Shown here piece by piece: positions 57,201-64,000 of a stretch of 64,000 nucleotides of DNA. Under the pieces are notes generated by a model that made no database searches, was not told the DNA's origin, and saw nothing but the letters and a program-made list of their open reading frames with translations. The position numbers and the translations under genes were made by a program. This DNA is from Janthinobacterium sp. GW458P (GTDB taxonomy: Bacteria > Pseudomonadota > Gammaproteobacteria > Burkholderiales > Burkholderiaceae_D), in assembly GCF_002127585.1 (NCBI RefSeq), contig NZ_NEGZ01000003.1, positions 195,162-259,161 on the forward strand, read 5' to 3'. Position 1 is the first letter of the stretch. Every line of letters starts with the position of its first letter.

Positions 57201-58466
57201 TCAATCGGGCACTTCAAAGAAAAACAGCTGAACCAGGCGGCCATTCTCCGGCGTGTCGCCAAACACATTGCTGATCGAGTGAAAGTAGTGCCCCTTGTAC
57301 ACGATCAACCGGTTGTGGCGCATCGGCACTTCCAGCAGCGCTTGCCAACTGTCGCGCTGTTCCTGTAAGTCGTTGAATTTCTGCACTTTACTGTTCGGCA
57401 GCCAGCGTTTCTGGAAATCCTTGAAGCTGGCGTAGCCGCCCGCCTTCACGTCCGCCTCGGGCAATCGCCGGTACCAGCCGCTGGGCTGGTGGCGCCAGAA
57501 TGTGGTGCCGCCCTGGCATTGCCCCGGCGGGTTCAGGTACAGCACGCCCGCATAGAAATTGAAATTGTTGCCTGTCTCGTTGTCCACGTGGATATCCGTG
57601 CGCGCCGTCGCGTCCGCATAGCTGAGGCGGCAGGAGCCGTTGTCGGGAGAAATAAAACGGATGGGGCGGCCCAGCGCCGTGGCGATGCGCTCCATGATGG
57701 CCTGGCAGGGCTGGCCTTCCGTCTGGCTGCCCGGATAGTTCTGCCCCGCATAGCGCTGCTGTTCAAACGGCAGCGCCAGCGCCTGGGCGCGCCAGGCGGC
57801 CGGGTCGGGCAGGAAGTCGTCGATGATGTGCAAATCCGCTTCACGGATAAAGTCGTGCAAGCCAGCCGGCACATTGAGCGTCGTCAAGGTTTCGGCGTGT
57901 TCCGCTTGCGGACTGGCAAAGCCGATGCGGCAGCGCTGCGCCAGCGCCGGGTGCAGCGCCAGGCCCTGGGCATAGCGGGCCGAGGCCAGTTCCTGCTGTC
58001 CCGTGCGGTAATACAGTTCGGCCAGGCCCTGCAGGTTTTGCCAGCGCTGGGGGCGCAGGGCGTGGGCCCGTTCCAGTTCCGCGATGGCTTCCGGCAGGCG
58101 CTGACTGGCCAGCAGCAATTCCGAATGGACGATGGCGAAATCGTGCTCGTGCGGCGCCAGCCGCGCCGCCGTGGCATAGCTGGCCAGCGCCGCCTCGCTG
58201 TCCGTGCCGCGCAGCACGTTGCCGAGGTTGTAGTGGAACAGAGGGTTCTCCGGCTGTTGCCTGAGCGACAGCTTTAACAGGCCCAGGCCGAGAGCGCCCT
58301 GGCCCAGCTCCAGCATCGCCAGGCCCTGGAAATGCTGGGCTTCGGCCAGGGCCGGATCTTGCTTGTAAGCCGCCTGGTAGGCGTTGATCGCCTCGATCAG
58401 CCTGCCTTGCTGCTGCAGTTGCCGGCCCTTGGCCAGCTGTTGTTCCGCCAGTGTCTGTTCGCCCAT
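57201..58466 (-). CDS. TPR protein with iron/2-oxoglutarate-oxygenase-like C-terminal domain
   Basis: A 421-residue protein. Residues about 5-175 are TPR repeats. The C-terminal half resembles DUF6445 and double-stranded beta-helix oxygenases: His293-x-Asp295 (TDIHVDNETG), His396 (GHYFHSISN) and Arg410 could be the iron triad and the 2-oxoglutarate arginine. Upstream HIIDDFLPDP and NYPGSQT match the DUF6445 style. The substrate is unknown; TPR parts usually bind a partner protein. The ATG at 58466 is used with a weak GGGA site. A TTG six codons earlier is possible. Confidence 0.65.
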   Translation of the reverse strand: MGEQTLAEQQLAKGRQLQQQGRLIEAINAYQAAYKQDPALAEAQHFQGLAMLELGQGALGLGLLKLSLRQQPENPLFHYNLGNVLRGTDSEAALASYATAARLAPHEHDFAIVHSELLLASQRLPEAIAELERAHALRPQRWQNLQGLAELYYRTGQQELASARYAQGLALHPALAQRCRIGFASPQAEHAETLTTLNVPAGLHDFIREADLHIIDDFLPDPAAWRAQALALPFEQQRYAGQNYPGSQTEGQPCQAIMERIATALGRPIRFISPDNGSCRLSYADATARTDIHVDNETGNNFNFYAGVLYLNPPGQCQGGTTFWRHQPSGWYRRLPEADVKAGGYASFKDFQKRWLPNSKVQKFNDLQEQRDSWQALLEVPMRHNRLIVYKGHYFHSISNVFGDTPENGRLVQLFFFEVPD

Positions 58467-58512
58467 GTCACTATCCCGATGCAATGTGGCGAACAGTGTA
58501 ACCGAGCTCGTT

Positions 58513-59244
58513 CTACAGCGCCTGGCTGACAGGAATTTCCTGCCCGTTCAGCTTGATCGCCACCTTGACGATCTGCGCCTTGACCTGGTTGCTGGCCATG
58601 TCCGCTTCCTGGGCGTAGGCGTACACGATGATGGCGAAATCCTTGTAGCCGCTGCGGGCCGCCTCGATCTTGCGCGCCGCCTCCTGGTCCACTTTCAGCA
58701 GCGAGTAGCCGTCGCCGTTGGTAAATGCCAGCTTGTAGTCGCCGTTGTCGTACATGTAGTAATACGTGCCCGCTTCGGCGAACTTGGCGGGGAAGGCGGC
58801 CTTGTCCATCGCGTACGGCGACAGCGCGCCCTGGCCGTTGATCTGGTAGCGCAAATAGCGTTTCATCCTGGCTTCATTGACCTTGGCGTCGATCTGCGGT
58901 TTCAGCGCGTCGAGCACTTCCTGCTTGCGGAAGGCGTCGTTGCTGCCCGCATATTCGCGCGAGATGCGCTGCGCCACGGCCGCATAGTCGGGCGGCACGC
59001 CGGACAGGGCGATGTAGCTGTACATCAACTGGTTGCCGCTCGTAATGTCGACATAGCTGGCGCTTGGGGTGGCCGGGTCCGCCTGCGGCAGGCTGGCGGC
59101 CGCCGCTTTTACCTGGGCCTTGGCGGCCATGTCGGCCACGCTGGTGGCGGGCGCCGACGCCGCCGGCGCTGCATTCTCGGAGGGCTTGCCGCAGGCGGAC
59201 AGCAGGATGGCGATGGCGAGCAGGGCGGGGAGGGTACGGTGCAT
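58513..59244 (-). CDS. Putative lipoprotein in the caspase cluster
   Basis: A 243-residue protein with a lipoprotein signal peptide (RTLPALLAIAILLSAC, with the lipobox LLSAC near residue 18) and an Ala/Pro-rich linker to about residue 65. The rest is a soluble domain (about 65-240, including YYYMYDNGDYKLAFTNGDGY). No family recognised. It lies 35 bases after the membrane-protein gene and 46 before the TPR gene, all on the minus strand. It is probably exported with the caspase-like protein. Confidence 0.75.
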   Translation of the reverse strand: MHRTLPALLAIAILLSACGKPSENAAPAASAPATSVADMAAKAQVKAAAASLPQADPATPSASYVDITSGNQLMYSYIALSGVPPDYAAVAQRISREYAGSNDAFRKQEVLDALKPQIDAKVNEARMKRYLRYQINGQGALSPYAMDKAAFPAKFAEAGTYYYMYDNGDYKLAFTNGDGYSLLKVDQEAARKIEAARSGYKDFAIIVYAYAQEADMASNQVKAQIVKVAIKLNGQEIPVSQAL

Positions 59245-59279
59245 GATATTTCCTTTAGTGAATGTGTAAAAGAGGTGAC

Positions 59280-60104
59280 TTAGCCGATGGTTTTACGTTG
59301 GTATTCGCCGACGCCGTAAGCGGCCAGGACGATGGAAGCGGCCAGCACCAGGTAAAAGCCGATGCCGAATGACAGTCCCTGCCACACTTGCCCCAGCATT
59401 TCACTGGCCATCTGTTCGGCCATGCGGGCCGCGCGGCTGCCCATGATGCCGCCCATGGCGTTGCCCGCGTCGCTGACGGCGCCCTTGATCTTGATCAACA
59501 ACAAGCTGCTGTGGACGATGATGAACAGCAGGGGCGCGCACTTGCCCAGCGCCGCTTTCGGGTGGCTGCTGGCCATGGTGGCGCAGCAGCCGGCAATCGC
59601 CAGCAGGAAGAACAATTGCGCCGAGGTAAAACCGCTGGCGCCGTCGCGGGCAAAGCTTTCCAGGCTGTCCGCGGACAGGCCCAGCAGTTGCCAATAGGTG
59701 CGCGAGACGGAGGCGAACAAACGGATGCCGATGGCGTTGAAGATGAAGGCGCCGGCGAGCAGCACGCCAAGCGCCCCCAGCACGGGGATGCCCAGCGCCG
59801 AGACGGCCCGGCCCCACAGCTGCTGGCTTTTTTCGCGCGCCAGTTTCGCCGCGCCGGCCATGTCTTCCTGCGCCAGTTGCTGTGCGGGAATGGCCGTGAC
59901 GGTGGCGAGGCTGCCGGCGTCGTCGAAGCGCACGTCGACGACGGCATTGATGGCGGGCGCCGTGTCCGAGCGCCAGTGCGTGCTCACGTCGAATGGATGT
60001 TGCGTGCCTGCCACGCTGACGCAACCTTGTCCGCTTGCTTGGTAGGCGAGGATGCGGCCCCGTTGGCCGGTGGTAATGGTTGCTGCCGGGCTGGATGTGT
60101 GCAT
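59280..60104 (-). CDS. Membrane protein of unknown function in the caspase cluster
   Basis: A 274-residue protein. Residues 1-75 look soluble and beta-rich (GQRGRILAYQASGQGCVSV). Then come about four membrane segments, including IPVLGALGVLLAGAFIFNAIG, LFFLLAIAGCCATMA, LLFIIVHSSLLLIKIKG and GFYLVLAASIVLAAYGV. No family is recognised. It sits between the caspase-like gene (85 bases upstream) and the lipoprotein gene (35 bases downstream) on one strand. Confidence 0.7.
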   Translation of the reverse strand: MHTSSPAATITTGQRGRILAYQASGQGCVSVAGTQHPFDVSTHWRSDTAPAINAVVDVRFDDAGSLATVTAIPAQQLAQEDMAGAAKLAREKSQQLWGRAVSALGIPVLGALGVLLAGAFIFNAIGIRLFASVSRTYWQLLGLSADSLESFARDGASGFTSAQLFFLLAIAGCCATMASSHPKAALGKCAPLLFIIVHSSLLLIKIKGAVSDAGNAMGGIMGSRAARMAEQMASEMLGQVWQGLSFGIGFYLVLAASIVLAAYGVGEYQRKTIG

Positions 60105-60189
60105 AAGATTTCCCTGGTCACTGTCATGCTGTATTGCATGTACCCACGGATAACGGGGGCAGTTCAGGGAAATCCAAAATTATTTCAAA

Positions 60190-61566
60190 CTATTTTTTCG
60201 GCGGCTGCAAAACGTCCTTGGCGGCGCCCTGGTAATCCTTCATCAAGCCCATGAAGGCATCCTGCAGATGGCGTGCCGCATCCTGCGGCGGTGCGCCCGT
60301 GCGCCGCGCCAGGTCGAATTTATAGGCATGGGCGGGGCTGTAGCCGGCCTGCGAGGCGGCGTCCAGCAGCACGCCCGCCCGTTTCAATGCCGCCGGATCG
60401 CCCTTGACCATCAGCAATTCGGCCAGGTAGGTCTGGGCGATAGGAAAGTCTTTCGCGGCCGCTTTTTCCAGCCACTGCATGCCCGCCTTCGGCTGTTTGA
60501 TGCCCGCATCGCCGCCGCCGATGCCATAGCCGAGCGCCGTCAGCGCCACCAGGTCGCCGCCCCGCGCGCGCTTTTCCAGCTGCTGGCGGGGAAACGGCCG
60601 CGCCGCGATCTGCATGCGGATTTCATAGTTGATGTCTTGCAGTACATTGCCTGGCCAGACCTTGGCGCCGGAGGTCACCGGCTTTTCCGCCGCCGGCACG
60701 GGTGCGCGCACGCCGCCCTGGCCTGGCGCGCCGGCCAGCACGCCGGGGGCGGGCGGGCTGACGCCCTTGCCGCTGCCCATGTTCAGCACCAGGCGGGCCG
60801 ACGTTTCGCCGAACGACACGCGCGGCTTTTGCACGTCGTGCGTCATGGCGGCGACCCTGGCCGCCACTTGCGAGAAGACGTCGCTCATGGGCAAGCCCGG
60901 CGCGTCGAGCGCGTCGAGCAGGGCGCTCGTGTACGGGCTGTTGCGCGAATCGGGCGACCAGAAATCGCGCGCCAGGGCGCCCGGTCCCGCCGAATAGGCG
61001 ATCACCACGCCGCGCGGCGCTTGCGTGTCGGCAAAGCCGTGGCTGGCCGCATTGCCGCCGCCAGGGACCATCACGGCGCCGCCGCGCGTATATTCCTGGC
61101 GGCAAGCATCGAGGATCAGCACGGCGCCGCGCGCGCCCGTGCGCTGCAGGTCGCCCGCCAGGCTGGACACGGACACGCCCTGCGCGGCGATGGCGGCGGC
61201 ACTGAGCGCAAGCATGTTCGCGCCCAGCGGCAACACATAATTGGCTTCGCCCGCCTGCGCGCCGTGGCCCGCGTAAAACACCAGGGCGATATCGGCGCCG
61301 CGCGCCTGCGTGGAAAACTCGGCCGACGCCCTTTGCAGCTGTTGCGCATTGATGTCCGTGCGCAGCAGTACTTCAAAACCGAGGCGGCGCAGGCGCTCGG
61401 CCATGGCGCGCGCGTCGTTCACGGGATTCAATAGCGGCTGCGGATAGGCCGCGTTGCCGATCACCAGGGCGATGCGCTTGCCGGGAGCCGCTGGCACGGC
61501 GGCGTGCGCGACGTTGCTGAGCAGTAAAAAGAACAGGCTGAAAAACAGGGGAATCAGGCGGCGCAT
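60190..61566 (-). CDS. Secreted caspase-like peptidase (C14) with Sel1-like repeats
   Basis: A 458-residue protein with a signal peptide (MRRLIPLFFSLFFLLLSNVA-HA). The caspase domain (about 27-275) has the catalytic His101 in VFYAGHGAQ and Cys155 in LILDACRQE. After a proline/glycine-rich linker (about 280-325) the C terminus has Sel1-like helical repeats (about 350-440). Bacterial metacaspase-type enzymes cut after basic residues in many cases. The leader puts this one in the periplasm or outside, where few are known. It leads a minus-strand unit and is divergent from the sigma-like gene. Confidence 0.85.
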   Translation of the reverse strand: MRRLIPLFFSLFFLLLSNVAHAAVPAAPGKRIALVIGNAAYPQPLLNPVNDARAMAERLRRLGFEVLLRTDINAQQLQRASAEFSTQARGADIALVFYAGHGAQAGEANYVLPLGANMLALSAAAIAAQGVSVSSLAGDLQRTGARGAVLILDACRQEYTRGGAVMVPGGGNAASHGFADTQAPRGVVIAYSAGPGALARDFWSPDSRNSPYTSALLDALDAPGLPMSDVFSQVAARVAAMTHDVQKPRVSFGETSARLVLNMGSGKGVSPPAPGVLAGAPGQGGVRAPVPAAEKPVTSGAKVWPGNVLQDINYEIRMQIAARPFPRQQLEKRARGGDLVALTALGYGIGGGDAGIKQPKAGMQWLEKAAAKDFPIAQTYLAELLMVKGDPAALKRAGVLLDAASQAGYSPAHAYKFDLARRTGAPPQDAARHLQDAFMGLMKDYQGAAKDVLQPPKK

Positions 61567-61718
61567 CGGTGTCTCAGGGGATTGTCGTTGAAGTAACAAA
61601 AGTTAGCGATTTCCAGTTTGATATGAGAAAATTGCCTAAATGCATTTTACCTTACTGACAAGTTTCTCTTGTCTGGCCAGCGCATTGCTTGTTTGCCGGT
61701 GCGCAGTAGCGCCGGCCA

Positions 61719-62519
61719 GTGGCGCGTGGCGCCCAACACACGATCGGACCGGCTTTGCAATCGGAACAATTTGAACGCATTCATGACTTCTGGACGCGCC
61801 GCCAGCGGCTGTCGCAAGGCGAACTGGGCGAGTTTTACCAGCGCGTCATCGCCGCGCTGACGCCATGCCGCCCGCGCGAGGCGGCCTCGCTCGGCGACTC
61901 GCTGGCCGACTTGCGCCACCAGTTCTTCATCGAAAAAGTCCTGCATGGCGACAGCGACGCCGCGCCCCACCACGTCGGCGCCTTGTACCTGTACTTCAAG
62001 CGCTTCATCATCGACCAGCTGCGCAAGCAGCGCGATGACGAGGACGCCGATGCGCAGGAAGGCTGCGAGCTGCAGGCGCCCGACGCGTATGCCGCGCCGC
62101 TGCGCGACTACCAGTTGACTCCGGCATCGGTGCGCGAGGCGGCCGACGTGTTTATTTCCACCTTGCCCCGCGACTTGATCTTGCTGCTGCGCCACTGCGG
62201 CTGCGGCGGCATGCCCGTCAGGGAACTGGCCGAGCAGATCGCTTCCGCGCATTACCACGGCGGCAAGCTGGGCCTCGTGCACCGGCAGAAGGGCGAATCC
62301 GCCAGCGCGGGACGGCAGATCGTCGAGCCGGCCCACCGCGCCACCCTGCTGGGCAGCTGGGTCTTGACCCTGCTCAAGCTGCGCGTCGGCGATGCGCTGA
62401 CCGCGCGCGACATGCAGGCGGCGCAAATAGTTTTGGATATTCTGTGCGTGGCCGCGTTATCCCTGCACCTGGACCCCGTGTCCGCCTCCCCGAACCCTGA
62501 TGAAAGGCCACCGGCATGA
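61719..62519 (+). CDS. Sigma-factor-like protein
   Basis: A 266-residue protein. The stretch YLYFKRFIIDQLRKQRDDED (about 90-110) matches sigma-70 region 2 helix 2.4 in style, and TLPRDLILLLRHCGCGGMPVRELAEQI (about 148-175, shown in parts) resembles region 4. It may be a divergent ECF-type sigma factor that answers to the coupled downstream protein. The GTG start at 61719 is weakly supported; a TTG at 61755 is an alternative. The stop overlaps the next ATG. Confidence 0.55.
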   Translation: MARGAQHTIGPALQSEQFERIHDFWTRRQRLSQGELGEFYQRVIAALTPCRPREAASLGDSLADLRHQFFIEKVLHGDSDAAPHHVGALYLYFKRFIIDQLRKQRDDEDADAQEGCELQAPDAYAAPLRDYQLTPASVREAADVFISTLPRDLILLLRHCGCGGMPVRELAEQIASAHYHGGKLGLVHRQKGESASAGRQIVEPAHRATLLGSWVLTLLKLRVGDALTARDMQAAQIVLDILCVAALSLHLDPVSASPNPDERPPA

Positions 62520-63502
62520 CTGCATTGACGCCCACACTGGCCATCGTTGCCGCCCGTTTGCCGTCGCCGCCGCCTTCCATCGAAGTGCTGGACGCGGATG
62601 TGGCGGGCACTACACCCGACTGGCGCGGCATTGCCGTGCCGGAGCACTTGATGGAGCGCTTTGCGCGCCGCAGCGACGCCGCGCCCCTGGCCGCGCGGCC
62701 CATCGCCGGCGGACAGATCCACCTGCTGGCGCCTTGCCCCGGCTTTGGCGCCGTACTGCTCGATGCCTGGGACAGCGCGCAACAGCGCTGGCGCGGCTGG
62801 CTCGTCACGCCGGATGCGTCGTATGCGGACGCCTGCGGCCTCGTGGTCGAGGAGCGCGACGCGCCCGCCGACCCGCGCGCGGGCCTGGTGCTGTGCGACA
62901 TGCCCGTCACCGTGGCCGTGACGGACCTGGGCGCCTGCCTGGGCGTGTTCAGCCAGGAGCGCCTGCAGGCGGCGCGCTGGCTGGAAACGCATGGCCGCGC
63001 CAATGGGGCCGCCGCGGCGCCCGGCGTGATCGCCCGCGTGGCCTTGCCCGGCGACGATTACGGCTTGACGGGCACGCCCCTGTCGAGCGAGCTGGGCAAG
63101 GATGCCCGCGTGGTCTACCGGCAGTTGCTGCGCCAGGGGCTGCAGCAGTTGCAGATCGCTCCGGCCGATGCCGCCGCGCCACAGATGACGCCAATCAAGC
63201 CCGCCAATGCCAGCCGCTGGCTGAAGATCGTCACGGCCGTGGCCGCCAGCGTGATGGTGGTGCAATCGGCGTGGCTGTTCCTGCCGAAAGATCAGGCTGT
63301 CGTCGGCAATGCGGAACGCTTCCGCGTGCTGTTCCGCGCCGAGGCCACGGAGGCGGAGATCCGCGCGTGGCTGCAGCGCGAGCAGCTGGAAATCGTCGCC
63401 GGACCGGACACCCTGGGCGCTTTTACCTTGCTGTCGCGCAACCGCCAGAAAGTCTTGCCGCCGCCGGGCCCGGGCAATCCGCTGGCCGTGATCAATCCCT
63501 GA
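62516..63502 (+). CDS. Single-pass membrane protein, anti-sigma-like
   Basis: A 328-residue protein with a long cytoplasmic part (1-232), one membrane helix (about 235-257, LKIVTAVAASVMVVQSAWLFL) and a small outside domain. The last domain (FRVLFRAEATEAEIRAWL and IVAGPDTLGAFTLLSRN) resembles the C-terminal sensor part of some one-helix anti-sigma factors. Translation is coupled to the sigma-like gene by an ATGA overlap. No ASD zinc motif is seen, so the role is inferred from layout. Confidence 0.6.
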   Translation: MTALTPTLAIVAARLPSPPPSIEVLDADVAGTTPDWRGIAVPEHLMERFARRSDAAPLAARPIAGGQIHLLAPCPGFGAVLLDAWDSAQQRWRGWLVTPDASYADACGLVVEERDAPADPRAGLVLCDMPVTVAVTDLGACLGVFSQERLQAARWLETHGRANGAAAAPGVIARVALPGDDYGLTGTPLSSELGKDARVVYRQLLRQGLQQLQIAPADAAAPQMTPIKPANASRWLKIVTAVAASVMVVQSAWLFLPKDQAVVGNAERFRVLFRAEATEAEIRAWLQREQLEIVAGPDTLGAFTLLSRNRQKVLPPPGPGNPLAVINP

Positions 63503-63530
63503 ATTCAAAAATAAGAGAAAGTTATAAAGC

Positions 63531-64000
63531 ATGACAACGTATAAGAATTTCGCATACGCGCACTGGCGCACACTGGCCCTGGGCCTGGCCGCCGGCGTCC
63601 TGTTGACGGGCTGCGCCATGACGCCGAACGGCCGTGGCGGCGTGATGGTGGGCCTCGATACGGCCGAGCTGTTCGGCACGCCGCTTTCCACCTTCCGCCT
63701 GCGCGACGGCACGGAAGGCACCTTGCGCAAGGATCCGCAAGGCAAGTATTCGATCAAGCTGTCGCAGGCGTTTCGCGTCGTGCCGCTGGCCAACGCCGTC
63801 ACGGCCCGCGTGGCGAGGGTGGAAAACGTGGGCGAGCGCACCGTGGTGATCGTGGAAACGCAGGAGCGCAACTGCGCCTACCGCTATGAAGTGCTGGCCT
63901 TCCAGGGCACGGACGTGCTGCAGTGGACGGTGGGCAATTGCAACGACCGTCCCCGCGTGGAGCTGGCGGCAGATGGCAAATCGCTCAATATCGACTTTCC
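63531..64000 (+). CDS. Putative lipoprotein, N-terminal part
   Basis: The gene runs past the end of the window. The visible 156 residues have a lipoprotein leader (LALGLAAGVLLTGCAMTPNG, lipobox LLTGC near residue 28) and a beta-rich domain with two cysteines near the visible end (ERNCAYRYE and VGNCNDRP). No family recognised. It starts 28 bases after the anti-sigma-like gene and is likely in the same operon. An AAGAGAAAG site precedes the ATG. Confidence 0.7.
   Translation, partial: MTTYKNFAYAHWRTLALGLAAGVLLTGCAMTPNGRGGVMVGLDTAELFGTPLSTFRLRDGTEGTLRKDPQGKYSIKLSQAFRVVPLANAVTARVARVENVGERTVVIVETQERNCAYRYEVLAFQGTDVLQWTVGNCNDRPRVELAADGKSLNIDF

Noticed and set aside
59280..60104. Cold-shock or RNA-binding domain at the N terminus of the membrane protein
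   Set aside because: The first residues only loosely resemble the fold and lack RNP motifs, so no such call is made.

Overview
The window is high-GC chromosomal DNA that looks like a betaproteobacterium of the Burkholderiales, most probably an Oxalobacteraceae member such as Janthinobacterium, Massilia or Duganella. This is an inference from the hemA-prfA-prmC neighbourhood, MinCDE, PHA genes, a PEP-CTERM protein, tandem M13 peptidases, and an oxidative L-arabinose locus with a GguR-type LysR regulator. No 16S gene is present to confirm it. I see no phage, insertion sequence or CRISPR array.

Region 1 (1-14300) is mostly housekeeping: the end of a PEP-CTERM protein; gshA with a histone-deacetylase-family amidohydrolase; a minus-strand run of hemA, prfA, dsbB and prmC; an orphan OmpR-type response regulator; a DUF697-like membrane protein; minC-minD-minE; and divergent metE/metR with a consensus MetR box between them.

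Region 2 (14400-36460) holds a phasin, phaA and phaB (no phaC here), a TPR-like exported protein, a LysE exporter opposite an Lrp regulator, proline iminopeptidase, DUF2721 and START-like proteins, fadH, a YbaL-type antiporter, a stand-alone ketoacyl synthase III, a CtpA protease, two tandem M13 metallopeptidases, a cytochrome c, tRNA-Arg(CCG) and a DJ-1/PfpI protein.

Region 3 (36600-57140) is a complete arabinan/L-arabinose utilisation locus. It has a TonB receptor, a GPH symporter, a leaderless GH43 enzyme, aldose epimerase, an IlvD-family sugar-acid dehydratase, an AraD1/GguC FAH-fold protein, ketoglutarate-semialdehyde dehydrogenase, a sugar 1-dehydrogenase, secreted GH51 and GH43 enzymes, a YtfQRT-YjfF type ABC transporter, a broken GH43 gene and a LysR regulator. 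Together these would degrade arabinan outside the cell, import the fragments, and oxidise L-arabinose to 2-oxoglutarate. Three promoters in the locus share one rigid layout: a 22-bp palindrome (CCGATATCG-N4-CGATATCGG), 13 bp, TTGATTGGA, then a TAnnAT -10 box at the same distance. A fourth palindrome sits directly in front of the regulator gene. This is the strongest regulatory signal in the window.

Region 4 (57150-64000) is the least understood. It holds a TPR protein with an iron/2-oxoglutarate-oxygenase-like end, then a divergent cluster: on the minus strand a secreted caspase-like peptidase, a membrane protein and a lipoprotein; on the plus strand a sigma-factor-like gene translationally coupled to a one-helix, anti-sigma-like protein, then another lipoprotein that runs off the window. 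It is the best candidate here for an undescribed system.
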